From positions 1 to 25,380 of the IMG/VR virus record IMGVR_UViG_3300017714_000151: a stretch of DNA of 25,380 bases; one strand, written 5' to 3'. This document shows, piece by piece, positions 15,495 to 22,458 of the stretch. This stretch comes from a virus. The position numbers and the translations under genes are program-made. The first letter of the stretch is position 1, and each line of letters starts with the position of its first letter. The notes under the pieces were generated by a model. It was not told where the DNA came from and searched no databases. It saw nothing but the letters and a program-made list of their open reading frames with translations.

Positions 15495-16259
15495 ATGAAA
15501 AATACAACAATTGACAACGAATTAAAAAGAGGGGTTTTTAAGCCTTACTATTTAATTAGTGATTTAAAACCAGCTAAAGTAAATAGAGACTTATATAACT
15601 CACACGCTGAGAACTTTAAACATAAATTAAAAGCTAACGACTGGCTATCACCTGTTATAATTTCAAATAAAGGAGATGTAATAGAGGGACATCATAGAAT
15701 AGAATCTGCTAAGTTACTAGGACAATCAACAGTTCCTGCTTATATAGTTAGTTGGGTTAATACTGATATAGAGAAAGACCACTTAAACTGTATAATAAGC
15801 CTTAATAATGGTAATAAAGCCTGGTCAACTTTAGACTATCTCAAAGCATTTGCTATAGAAAACGAAGACTATAAAATAGTTTATAATTCATATAAAGCTA
15901 ATTCTAATAATATTTCTGTAGGTAATATAGTAAATTCCTATTTTGGATGTGCTAATAAAATATTTAAAAAAGGTAAATCTAAAATAATAAATAAATTATT
16001 CGCTGACTATTTAGTAAGTAAATTTTCTTACTTAAATAAAGAATACGGAAAAAATATAATAGCTGCTTATTGTGTTAGGGAGTTAATCAAAGTAGCATAT
16101 ACTAAAGCAAAACAAGATAAAAAAACAGTCGATTTTTTATTTAAAAAATATGAGGAAATGGCTAAAAGTAATCACCCATCTATAACCTCTATAACTAAAT
16201 TTAAGCCTATAATGGAATTATACTTAAATGAGTATAATATGATAATAACAAATAAATAA
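15495..16259 (+). CDS. ParB/Srx-type nuclease-fold protein
   Basis: 254 residues. Residues about 20-90 hold the ParB N-terminal fold: ISDLKPAKVNRDLY, NDWLSPVIISNKGDVIEGHH (Gly-His-His-Arg 65-68) and RIESAKLLGQSTVPAYIV. The C-terminal two-thirds are basic and helical with many Lys and Tyr and no motif I recognise. ParB-fold proteins bind nucleotides and DNA, and in phages often function as DNA-binding or nuclease factors rather than in partition. No ParA is present, so partition is unlikely. Confidence 0.75.
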   Translation: MKNTTIDNELKRGVFKPYYLISDLKPAKVNRDLYNSHAENFKHKLKANDWLSPVIISNKGDVIEGHHRIESAKLLGQSTVPAYIVSWVNTDIEKDHLNCIISLNNGNKAWSTLDYLKAFAIENEDYKIVYNSYKANSNNISVGNIVNSYFGCANKIFKKGKSKIINKLFADYLVSKFSYLNKEYGKNIIAAYCVRELIKVAYTKAKQDKKTVDFLFKKYEEMAKSNHPSITSITKFKPIMELYLNEYNMIITNK

Positions 16260-16265
16260 ATAAAA

Positions 16266-16532
16266 ATGGAAAAACAAAAAACAGTTTACTGCGGTGGCGG
16301 TAATAAAAGAAGTGATAACTGGTTAACGGTGACAGTCCACTTAGATAAAGCAAAAGAACATATTTTTGATTATAAAGGAAATAAGTATCTTAAGCTAAAT
16401 ATAAACGTAAAGGAGCAGGCGGACCAATACGGAAAGGATGTAAGTCTAAGTGTAAATACTTACCAGCCAGAAAAGGAGCAAACACAACAGAAAGCAGCTC
16501 CAGTAGAGGAGTCTGATGACTTACCCTTTTAA
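16266..16532 (+). CDS. Short SSB-like protein (acidic DDLPF tail)
   Basis: 88 residues. The body is beta-strand-like with aromatic and basic residues (NWLTVTVHLDKAKEHIF, NKYLKLNINVKEQADQYG), followed by a Gln-rich linker and the C-terminal ESDDLPF, the tail by which SSB proteins recruit partner enzymes. It is shorter than classic SSB (about 110 residues or more), so a diverged or minimal OB fold is likely. Its place between ParB-like and replication genes fits a single-strand-binding role. Confidence 0.72.
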   Translation: MEKQKTVYCGGGNKRSDNWLTVTVHLDKAKEHIFDYKGNKYLKLNINVKEQADQYGKDVSLSVNTYQPEKEQTQQKAAPVEESDDLPF

Positions 16533-16540
16533 CTTAGATT

Positions 16541-16858
16541 ATGTCTCGAAAACATTTAAAAAGTTTAGGGTTGAATTCTACAGTTATACAAAATATGTTA
16601 ATGGACGGTTTATCACTACCAGAAATAGCAAAAAAATATAACATAGATTATGGAAGTCTAGTAGTTTTTTTTAAAATAGAAAAGAAAAATTATAAGTATT
16701 TCGACTATAAACAAAAAGAGCAAACTAAAAAACTAGAGGCGGTTCACGCTGCCTCTTTTGTTTTTGATAGGGTTTACACTTTAGACACTCTTAACAATAA
16801 CGAAATGGAAGCCTATCTACAATATAATAATAAACATAAATTTTATTATGAAAGATGA
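16541..16858 (+). CDS. HTH-containing protein, 105 residues
   Basis: Residues about 13-47 look like a helix-turn-helix: STVIQNMLMDGLSLPEIAKK, YNIDYGSLVVFFKIEKK. This resembles a sigma-70 region-4/Fis-like or transposase-type HTH. The remainder (RVYTLDTLNNNEMEAYLQ) is helical. It may bind DNA and regulate early genes. The next gene starts 10 bp before its stop. Confidence 0.6.
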   Translation: MSRKHLKSLGLNSTVIQNMLMDGLSLPEIAKKYNIDYGSLVVFFKIEKKNYKYFDYKQKEQTKKLEAVHAASFVFDRVYTLDTLNNNEMEAYLQYNNKHKFYYER

Positions 16859-17291
16859 AATTATAATGAATGAAGAGCAAAAGGTTATTTTATCTATAGA
16901 GTATTTTAACAAAAAGTATAGTCTAAACTTAACTAAGACAGCTAATCAATTTACTATGTGGGACTGTCAAAGTGATAAATTAATAATAGAATTAAAATTT
17001 AGAAATGACTACTACACTAATAAATATATTCAAATAGATAAATTTTTGTCTTTAATTATGGCTGCGGAGTATCATAAAAAAACCCCTTACTATTGTGTTA
17101 AGGACTCTAAAGGCTATCATTTTTACAACCTAGAACAACAAAAAACAACGCTTTTAAATTCTAATATAATTACTAAAAAAGTATCTTATCAAACAGACTT
17201 TAATAAAAAAGACAAAATAAATAAATATTTTTATATACTTAAACCAACACAACAAACACAACTAAATGAGCGAGGAACTACCATATTTTAA
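16848..17291 (+). CDS. PD-(D/E)XK nuclease-like protein
   Basis: 147 residues. Motif pattern: QFTMWDCQSDKLIIELKFRN, where Asp39 or Asp43 and Glu48-x-Lys50 form the D...ExK centre of PD-(D/E)XK nucleases. The helix following (YIQIDKFLSLIMAAEY) suits the fold. An N-terminal Glu is in EEQKVILSIEYF. Alternative start ATG 16866 would drop 6 residues. Nuclease class (resolvase, repair or restriction-like) is not determined. The stop overlaps the next gene by 26 bp, longer than usual. Confidence 0.58.
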   Translation: MKDEIIMNEEQKVILSIEYFNKKYSLNLTKTANQFTMWDCQSDKLIIELKFRNDYYTNKYIQIDKFLSLIMAAEYHKKTPYYCVKDSKGYHFYNLEQQKTTLLNSNIITKKVSYQTDFNKKDKINKYFYILKPTQQTQLNERGTTIF

Positions 17292-17658
17292 ATTTTTCCC
17301 TAGTCAGTGGATAGGGGGAGAGATTAACTACTTATCTAAAGAAGACAAAGGAGCTTTTATAGATGCTGTATGTCACTACTGGAATAAAGACTGTCAGATG
17401 ACTTACACTAAATTAACTAGACGAATAGGACAAAAGTCACTAGATACCTTACTAGAAGAGGAGCTAATTCAAAAAAAGGGCAACCAAATTAATATTAAAT
17501 TTTTAGATAAACAATACAACGAACGAAAAGAACAGTATATCAAAAGAGTCGAAGCTGCTAAGAAATCTAAAAAAACTAAAGTAATTAAAGATAATAACCC
17601 TTATATGTCCACTAATAGTATCAATAACTTTCTAAAAGCACAAAAAAATGATACTTGA
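17266..17658 (+). CDS. DUF1376/YdaU-like replication-initiation protein
   Basis: 130 residues. It starts MSEELPYFKFFPSQWIGGEI with NYLSKEDKGAFIDAVCHYWN, the pattern of the DUF1376 (YdaU) domain seen at the N-terminus of phage replication initiator/primosome proteins. The C-terminus is basic (KRVEAAKKSKKTKVIKDNN). It lies directly upstream of the DnaB-like ATPase with an 11-bp overlap, a typical initiator-helicase (loader) arrangement. The usual C-terminal DNA-binding part is short here. Confidence 0.7.
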   Translation: MSEELPYFKFFPSQWIGGEINYLSKEDKGAFIDAVCHYWNKDCQMTYTKLTRRIGQKSLDTLLEEELIQKKGNQINIKFLDKQYNERKEQYIKRVEAAKKSKKTKVIKDNNPYMSTNSINNFLKAQKNDT

Positions 17659-18523
17659 AAAGGAAGAGCAATTAAAATACTTATACGCTTTTAAAGAGGG
17701 TAAAATAAAAAGAGGCCTAGGTATTGGAAACGAATTAGATAACTGGATATTATATAAAAGAGGGAGCTTTTCTATTATAGTGGGGCTAGATAATGTAGGC
17801 AAAACTAATTTTATGCTATGGTATTTTTTAGCTTTAAGTGTTAAGCACAATATTAAGTGGTGTATTTGGTCAGGTGAAAACTCAGCGGGCCAATTGACTA
17901 GAGACTTAATACAAATGTACTCACAAAGCAAACTAAACGAACTAACCAAAACAGAAATAGAGAAATATAATAACAAAATAGATAGCTGGTTTACTTTTAT
18001 ATCTAATAAAAAAATGTATAATCATAAGGAATTACTAAAGATATTTAAGGAGTCTAAGTGTGACGCTGGGGTTATTGATCCTTTTACTGGATTAAACCAC
18101 GACAGGCGAGTTAATCAATACGAGCGTAACTATTTAATATGTAACGATATTAGAGAGTTTTGTAATACTACTGGAAAAGCTATATATTTAATGACTCATC
18201 CTATGACAGAGTCAGCTAGAAGAGTATATCCACCAGGTCACGAGTTCGCCTCTTATATACAACCTCCTAGAAAATCTGACGTAGAGGGAGGGCAGGTTTT
18301 CGCTAATAGATGCGACCAGTTTTTAAGTATTCATAGGTTTATTAACAGCCCTCAATTATGGATGATGACCCAGGTTAGGGTAGAAAAAATTAAGGACAAA
18401 GAGACTGGAGGAACTCCAACACTAGACGAACCGCTTTGTTTTGACTATAATAGTGGTCAAGGTTTTACAATTGGAGGACATAACATATTAAAAAACATAC
18501 AACAAAATAACATACAACTATGA
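17648..18523 (+). CDS. DnaB-like (RecA-fold) helicase ATPase without N-terminal domain
   Basis: 291 residues, ATPase-only size; full DnaB is ~450. RecA-fold motifs: Walker A GLDNVGKT (46-53), catalytic-Glu region SGENSAGQLTRDLI (Glu77), Walker B AGVIDPFTG (Asp144), motif 3 LMTHP with His184, then QVFANRCDQFLSIHR. It resembles phage DnaB-family C-terminal domains. Probably the replicative helicase or an ATPase that loads one. The lack of the N-terminal collar domain is notable. Its 4-bp ATGA overlap with the following coiled-coil gene couples their translation. Confidence 0.78.
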   Translation: MILEKEEQLKYLYAFKEGKIKRGLGIGNELDNWILYKRGSFSIIVGLDNVGKTNFMLWYFLALSVKHNIKWCIWSGENSAGQLTRDLIQMYSQSKLNELTKTEIEKYNNKIDSWFTFISNKKMYNHKELLKIFKESKCDAGVIDPFTGLNHDRRVNQYERNYLICNDIREFCNTTGKAIYLMTHPMTESARRVYPPGHEFASYIQPPRKSDVEGGQVFANRCDQFLSIHRFINSPQLWMMTQVRVEKIKDKETGGTPTLDEPLCFDYNSGQGFTIGGHNILKNIQQNNIQL

Positions 18524-18828
18524 ACGAACTAGACGTAATACTTAGAAAAAATAAGCTTGATATAATGATTATAAAAGCTAGCCACCAATTAGAAAAGAAA
18601 AAAGATAAGGTTAAACAGGAGGGGCTAGAAACCTTAATTAATATACTAGAACTAATACACGAACTACAAGACGAAGTAAGACAGCAAAGAAAACAAATAG
18701 CTACACTAAAATATGAGAACGCTGTAGCCTATAAAGAAAATGCTATATTAAAGACTGACTTTGATAAGTATAAATTTAACTTAAAGAAAGCTGAATTAGA
18801 CTCACCTAACTTAAAAGATAATGAATAA
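18520..18828 (+). CDS. Coiled-coil protein, 102 residues
   Basis: Residues about 15-85 form one long heptad pattern (ASHQLEKKKDKVKQEGLETL, IHELQDEVRQQRKQIATLKY, ENAILKTDFDKYKF). No catalytic motif. Follows the helicase by ATGA overlap, so it may be a helicase partner or structural spacer. I do not recognise a family. Confidence 0.6.
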   Translation: MNELDVILRKNKLDIMIIKASHQLEKKKDKVKQEGLETLINILELIHELQDEVRQQRKQIATLKYENAVAYKENAILKTDFDKYKFNLKKAELDSPNLKDNE

Positions 18829-18940
18829 AATATATAACTTAATACTACTTAGTCACATATTGTGCTTTATAGCTGGATGCTGCTTTGTTCTATTATCTCA
18901 GCAAATAAAAGAAGACATTAAAAAAAATAAAGAATTATGA
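18821..18940 (+). CDS. 39-residue membrane or lipoprotein-like peptide
   Basis: ATG 18821 to TGA 18938-18940. Residues about 4-25 are hydrophobic (IYNLILLSHILCFIAGCCFV), followed by a charged QQIKEDIKKNKEL. IAGC (17-20) fits a lipobox, but hydrophobic residues continue past the Cys, so a plain TM anchor is more likely. Its start overlaps the end of the coiled-coil gene and its stop overlaps the next ORF (ATGA). Confidence 0.55.
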   Translation: MNKIYNLILLSHILCFIAGCCFVLLSQQIKEDIKKNKEL

Positions 18941-19092
18941 AAAAAAGAACGCTTAACGAACTACGGCAAACTAAAGACTCTGTATATAATAACCCAGACA
19001 GCCCTATAGAAAACAGTATTAACTACTTATGTACTATATATCCTAACGATAGCGAGCTAGGAAAAGTAATAAGAAAACACTTTCAAAAATGA
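18937..19092 (+). CDS. Hypothetical 51-residue protein
   Basis: MKKRTLNELRQTKDSVYNNP, then an internal segment SIENSIN-like helix and a C-terminal KVIRKHFQK. No known family. ATGA overlaps on both sides (with the membrane peptide and the methyltransferase), which supports that it is translated. Confidence 0.6.
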   Translation: MKKRTLNELRQTKDSVYNNPDSPIENSINYLCTIYPNDSELGKVIRKHFQK

Positions 19093-19742
19093 AAATACTA
19101 AATTTATACGCCTGTTTAGGTGGTAACCGCTACAAATGGAATGAAGTTAAAAACGATATAGAAGTGACAGCCGTAGAGTTAGATCCAGAGTGTGCTAGAC
19201 TATATAAAGAGCGATTTCCTAATGACACTGTAATAGTAGCTGACGCTCACCAATACTTATTAGACCACTATAAAGAGTTTGATTTTATTTGGGCTTCGCC
19301 GCCTTGTCCTACTCATAGTAGGTTAGTGACTTCATTAAAAAGTAGAACCAAAATGAAGTATCCAGATATGAAATTATACCAGGAAATTATATTTTTAGAT
19401 AATTTTTTTAAAGGTAAATATGTAGTTGAGAACGTTATTCCGTTTTACCCTCCTTTAATACCAGCTAAAAAAAGAGGTAGGCACTTATATTGGACTAATT
19501 TTAATTTACCTAACAAAATTAACGAAAGACATAACCCAGACTTTACTAGAGTAAAAAATCATATTGAAGTTATGAGTAAATTTCACGACTATGATTTTAA
19601 TAAATACAAAGGAGAGCAAAGGAGAAAAAAAATAGCTAATAATTTAGTAGACTATGAAGCTGGTAAAACTATTTTTGAAGTAGCAATAGGAATTATTAAA
19701 AAACAAAATGTAAACCAAAAAAGTATATTTGATGAACAGTAA
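19089..19742 (+). CDS. DNA cytosine-C5 methyltransferase (compact)
   Basis: 217 residues, much smaller than the usual 300-450 of this family. Motif I LYACLGGNRYKW (7-17), motif II-like VTAVELDPECARLY, motif IV ASPPCPTHSR with catalytic Cys73, motif VI VVENV (Glu114), motif VIII-like GRHLYWTNF and a final KKIANNLVDYEAG (motif X-like). The target recognition region is very short, so it may be a minimal enzyme or act with another subunit. It could methylate phage DNA to resist host restriction. It overlaps the following resolvase gene by 11 bp. Confidence 0.85.
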   Translation: MKILNLYACLGGNRYKWNEVKNDIEVTAVELDPECARLYKERFPNDTVIVADAHQYLLDHYKEFDFIWASPPCPTHSRLVTSLKSRTKMKYPDMKLYQEIIFLDNFFKGKYVVENVIPFYPPLIPAKKRGRHLYWTNFNLPNKINERHNPDFTRVKNHIEVMSKFHDYDFNKYKGEQRRKKIANNLVDYEAGKTIFEVAIGIIKKQNVNQKSIFDEQ

Positions 19743-20091
19743 CCAAAAAGGAAAACGTTTTGAGAGGGACGTAGCAAAGCAATTAAATAATAAGTTTAAT
19801 ACTAATGTAAGACGTACTCCAATGAGTGGGGGAATGAGTATTAAAGGAGATATTATAGACATTAATCCAGACTCTGTACTATTTGACTATCATTGGGAAT
19901 GTAAAAACCAGGAGAAGCTAAACATTTGGAAAGCACTAGCTCAGGCTAGAGCAGATAAGCCACTAGGTAAGACTCCAGTAGTAGTGTTTACTAAGAACTT
20001 TGAGAAAGACTACGCCTGCTTAGAATTCGAGGACTTTATGAATTTACTTAAAACAATAGAACAATTACAAAATGAAATCGACACTAAATAG
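19732..20091 (+). CDS. Hjc-like resolvase / PD-(D/E)XK endonuclease
   Basis: 119 residues from ATG 19732; a TTG at 19729 is less likely. Motifs: GKRFERDVAKQLN (Glu11), RRTPMSGGMSIKGDIIDI (Asp40), YHWECKNQEKLNIWKALAQA (Glu56, Lys58), VVFTKNF. These match the Hjc/archaeal-type Holliday junction resolvases and related phage endonucleases. It probably resolves branched DNA formed by the exonuclease/annealing route before packaging. The stop overlaps the next gene by 20 bp. Confidence 0.78.
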   Translation: MNSNQKGKRFERDVAKQLNNKFNTNVRRTPMSGGMSIKGDIIDINPDSVLFDYHWECKNQEKLNIWKALAQARADKPLGKTPVVVFTKNFEKDYACLEFEDFMNLLKTIEQLQNEIDTK

Positions 20092-20416
20092 AATAGCTGA
20101 CCTAATAGAAGAGTATAACTCTACAGATATATTTGACGGTAATAAATTAAACCAGCAACTAAAAGAACTAACTAGTAGACTATATCACATAGAAACTATG
20201 AGAACTAAAGCACACGAAGACTATGAGAAAGTTATTCATACTAAAGTAGCTGAAGGGTTTTCTGTAGCTAGAGCCACTAATGAAGCTAAAGTAGAAGTCC
20301 CTGAGATGTATCAACTAAGAAGACTATTAGAGTCTGGCTATAGGGTAGTGGATGCTATGAGAACAAATATAAGTTTTTTAAAGTCTGAAATGTATAATGT
20401 CACAAAAGAGTATTAA
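20072..20416 (+). CDS. Hypothetical helical protein, 114 residues
   Basis: Mostly predicted helix, with coiled-coil-like parts (LNRIADLIEEYNSTDIFDG, KLNQQLKELTSRLYHIETM, YQLRRLLESGYRVVDAMRT). Ends SEMYNVTKEY. Not assigned to a family. One-base stop/start overlap with the sigma-like gene (TAATG). Confidence 0.65.
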   Translation: MKSTLNRIADLIEEYNSTDIFDGNKLNQQLKELTSRLYHIETMRTKAHEDYEKVIHTKVAEGFSVARATNEAKVEVPEMYQLRRLLESGYRVVDAMRTNISFLKSEMYNVTKEY

Positions 20417-20904
20417 TGGACCGCAAACTAATTAAGAAAATAGAGAACTTTATTTTGTATATAGGTAGAGAGTATAAGGTAGTCGAATTAGAAGACTTTA
20501 AACAGGATATTTTTATACTACTACTAAACAAAGGGGAGGACTTTATTATACAATTAGACAGCGAAAACTCAATTAAGAAATACGTCTATAAATTATGTAT
20601 ATTTCAGATAATAAGTGAAAGAGGACACTATAGAACTAAATACTATATCCCTAGTCACTTTAGCAGCTTAGAAGACATAGAAACTTATTCAAATAGTTGT
20701 TTTAAAGATGAGGTTCTTAATGATCTTATTAACTCTTTAGATGGCTTAGATAAGATTATGTTAGAACATTTATTACTTTGCTCTGGCAATAAGCAGTGCC
20801 TAGCTAAAAAAACTAACATTCATCAAAACACAATTCAATATAAATTTAAAGAATTAGCAAATAAAATAAAATTAAACTGGTCACTAAATGAATTCTATAC
20901 TTAA
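20416..20904 (+). CDS. Sigma-70-like RNA polymerase factor (phage-encoded)
   Basis: 162 residues. Region-2-like part about 25-75: ELEDFKQDIFILLL, KKYVYKLCIFQIISERGHYR. Region-4-like HTH about 105-150: LNDLINSLDGLDKIMLEHLL, LCSGNKQCLAKKTNIHQNTI, QYKFKELANKIK. Small sigma-like proteins with this pattern are common in Bacteroidota phages. It may direct host RNA polymerase to late phage promoters such as the repeated box at 2295 and 24037. It could instead be an unrelated helical HTH protein; region 2 is diverged. Confidence 0.62.
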   Translation: MDRKLIKKIENFILYIGREYKVVELEDFKQDIFILLLNKGEDFIIQLDSENSIKKYVYKLCIFQIISERGHYRTKYYIPSHFSSLEDIETYSNSCFKDEVLNDLINSLDGLDKIMLEHLLLCSGNKQCLAKKTNIHQNTIQYKFKELANKIKLNWSLNEFYT

Positions 20905-21103
20905 CACCTTAATAATAATATCACTAGCCACTACCTGGGTAGATTACGCTAGACCAATATTAAATAAATTAGACTATAAACCCTTTAACTGTAGCTTTTG
21001 TCTTAGCTTTTGGATTAGTTTAATAACTTTTTTTATAACTTTAGAACCTTTAATATTGACAACTCCGTTAATTTTGCGTATAATAGAAAGACGATTATTA
21101 TGA
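20888..21103 (+). CDS. Small membrane protein with CxxC
   Basis: 71 residues from ATG 20888, 17 bp inside the sigma-like gene. Hydrophobic helices at about 3-17 (SILNTLIIISLATTW) and about 38-64 (CLSFWISLITFFITL onward). CSFC at 35-38 lies before the second TM. The end is basic (RIIERRLL). Unknown role. The 4-bp overlap with the following Cys-pair protein (21100) suggests the two may act together. Confidence 0.6.
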   Translation: MNSILNTLIIISLATTWVDYARPILNKLDYKPFNCSFCLSFWISLITFFITLEPLILTTPLILRIIERRLL

Positions 21104-21366
21104 CAATAGAACAAGTAATAAAAGAATATGACAAAGTAAAAGCGTTTCCTAGTAAGGTAGATATATCTTTTCTTAGAAATAATTTTGACCCTATAATAAA
21201 AGAAAACTATCCAGAGGTTAGGATTAGTTGGGCCTGTAATAGTTGTGTTAAAAACCAAATGAGTCTACTATTAAGCTGGTTAACTACTAAAGAAACTAAA
21301 GAAGCTGAAGCTGTTAAAAATAAAAGGAATGTCAGAAAAAAGAGAACACCGAAAAGAAAAAGTTAG
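21100..21366 (+). CDS. Small CxxC protein, basic C-terminus
   Basis: 88 residues. An N-terminal helix MTIEQVIKEYDKVKAF, then EVRISWACNSCVKNQMSLLL with CNSC (46-49), and a Lys/Arg tail (KNKRNVRKKRTPKRKS). No known family. The Cys pair could bind metal or form a disulfide. It overlaps the next ORF by 38 bp, which is larger than usual, so the start of that ORF may lie later. Confidence 0.6.
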   Translation: MTIEQVIKEYDKVKAFPSKVDISFLRNNFDPIIKENYPEVRISWACNSCVKNQMSLLLSWLTTKETKEAEAVKNKRNVRKKRTPKRKS

Positions 21367-21550
21367 CTATGGCTACTTTATAGACGAAGACGGACTCTTC
21401 TATTATAGTGAAATAAACGGAGAGACCTTTCAGTGTTTTGATATAAACGGAGTAGCCTCAGCGACATATGAATTTGGAATAGATTACAATGTATTAGAAT
21501 TAGCTTATATTTATGAGAATGATAGACCCAATGATGACGAAATTTATTAA
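21329..21550 (+). CDS. Hypothetical acidic protein, 73 residues
   Basis: Starts MSEKREHRKEKVSYGYFIDE and continues DGLFYYSEINGETFQCFD, NGVASATYEFGID, ENDRPNDDEIY. Looks like a small beta-rich protein. The first 10 residues overlap the previous gene's basic tail in another frame. No known family. Confidence 0.55.
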   Translation: MSEKREHRKEKVSYGYFIDEDGLFYYSEINGETFQCFDINGVASATYEFGIDYNVLELAYIYENDRPNDDEIY

Positions 21551-21557
21551 TGAGACA

Positions 21558-21698
21558 ATGAAAAGGAGATTAACATATAAAGGAAAGAGAGTTTATATTA
21601 AATCTTTAGACACTAAAAAAGCTATAGTCAGCTATACTAAGGAGGGTAACTATAAACAATTTAAAGTTAATATTAAGGACCTAGTAGACTTTAAATGA
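21558..21698 (+). CDS. Small SH3/KOW-like protein, 46 residues
   Basis: I chose ATG 21558, just after the preceding stop, because the in-frame ATGs at 21513 and 21519 lie inside the previous gene and would add a low-quality stretch. Sequence: MKRRLTYKGKRVYIKSLDTK then KAIVSYTKEGNYKQFKV and KDLVDF. The strand pattern (YKGKRVYI, KAIVSYT, KQFKVNIKDL) is like small KOW/SH3 barrels that bind RNA or protein. Unknown role. Confidence 0.55.
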   Translation: MKRRLTYKGKRVYIKSLDTKKAIVSYTKEGNYKQFKVNIKDLVDFK

Positions 21699-21991
21699 AA
21701 CTAACACCTAAAGAAATAAAAGAGCAAAAAGCCTTATATGGTAGTGAGGCGGTTAACTACTTTGTTCGCTTTATGGATATGAAAAAAAGACTTAAAACAC
21801 TACCAGAGTATTTTATTAAAGAAGTGATTAAGAACAGTGACGATATACGAGCTAATAACAATACTGGAGGAGGAAGTAGTAGAGCATACAAAAGGAAACT
21901 TCAAAACATCCTTTCAAATAGAGCAATTAAAATTGATAGCAGAAAGGGAAGTTATACCAAACTGGGTGAGGGAACTAATAAAGAAGTATGA
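21695..21991 (+). CDS. Hypothetical protein, 98 residues
   Basis: Starts MKLTPKEIKEQKALYGSEAV and has a Gly/Ser run NNNTGGGSSRAYKRKLQ and a Lys-rich tail. No motif recognised. The arrangement (ATGA overlaps with both neighbours) and position directly before the terminase small subunit suggest a packaging-linked protein; this is inference only. Confidence 0.6.
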   Translation: MKLTPKEIKEQKALYGSEAVNYFVRFMDMKKRLKTLPEYFIKEVIKNSDDIRANNNTGGGSSRAYKRKLQNILSNRAIKIDSRKGSYTKLGEGTNKEV

Positions 21992-22458
21992 CAAAAAAGC
22001 TAACACCTAAACAGAGAAAATTTGCTGAGGAGTACGTTAATACTGGTAATGCTTCAGAGGCTTATAGGAGGGCTTATGATGTTTTAGAAACTACTAGTAA
22101 TGATGTTATAAAAGTAAAGGCTAGTGAACTTCTTAAAAATGGTAACATAGCGGTAACAGTCAAAGAGTTACAAAAAAAAGAAGCTGAAGACTTCCAAATA
22201 ACTAGGAAGGAAGTAGCAGAGGGCTATTTTAAAATGATTAAATCTTGGGAGTATCTAATGGACCTAGCAGCAAAAGAAAACCTAACTAAAGATCAGAAAG
22301 CTAAGTTCTACTTACTTAAAGAAATGGTCAAAGGAAGTGACTATAGAGGAGCTTATGATTCTATTGCTAAGATGTTCGGATTAAACGCTCCAGACAAACA
22401 GGAAATAGAACAGACAGTCCATAATATAAACATCAACATAAAGCGTGGAAGCGACTGA
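21988..22458 (+). CDS. terS: Terminase small subunit
   Basis: 156 residues. The N-terminal motif LTPKQRKFAEEYVNTGNASE, AYRRAYD is typical of the Terminase_2 small-subunit HTH; the C-terminal half has coiled helices (AEGYFKMIKSWEYLMDLAAK) and ends NININIKRGSD. It recognises the packaging site on phage DNA and feeds it to the large subunit. It overlaps the large-subunit gene by 14 bp. The pac or cos site is often near this gene; candidates are the repeats at 23739-23782. Confidence 0.85.
   Translation: MTKKLTPKQRKFAEEYVNTGNASEAYRRAYDVLETTSNDVIKVKASELLKNGNIAVTVKELQKKEAEDFQITRKEVAEGYFKMIKSWEYLMDLAAKENLTKDQKAKFYLLKEMVKGSDYRGAYDSIAKMFGLNAPDKQEIEQTVHNININIKRGSD

Noticed and set aside
15495-16259. 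ParABS partition system
   Set aside because: Only a ParB-like gene, no ParA or parS-like repeats nearby; more likely a phage DNA-binding/nuclease protein.
21513-21557. Longer start for the KOW-like gene
   Set aside because: Would overlap the preceding gene by 38 bp with poor residues; ATG 21558 follows its stop.
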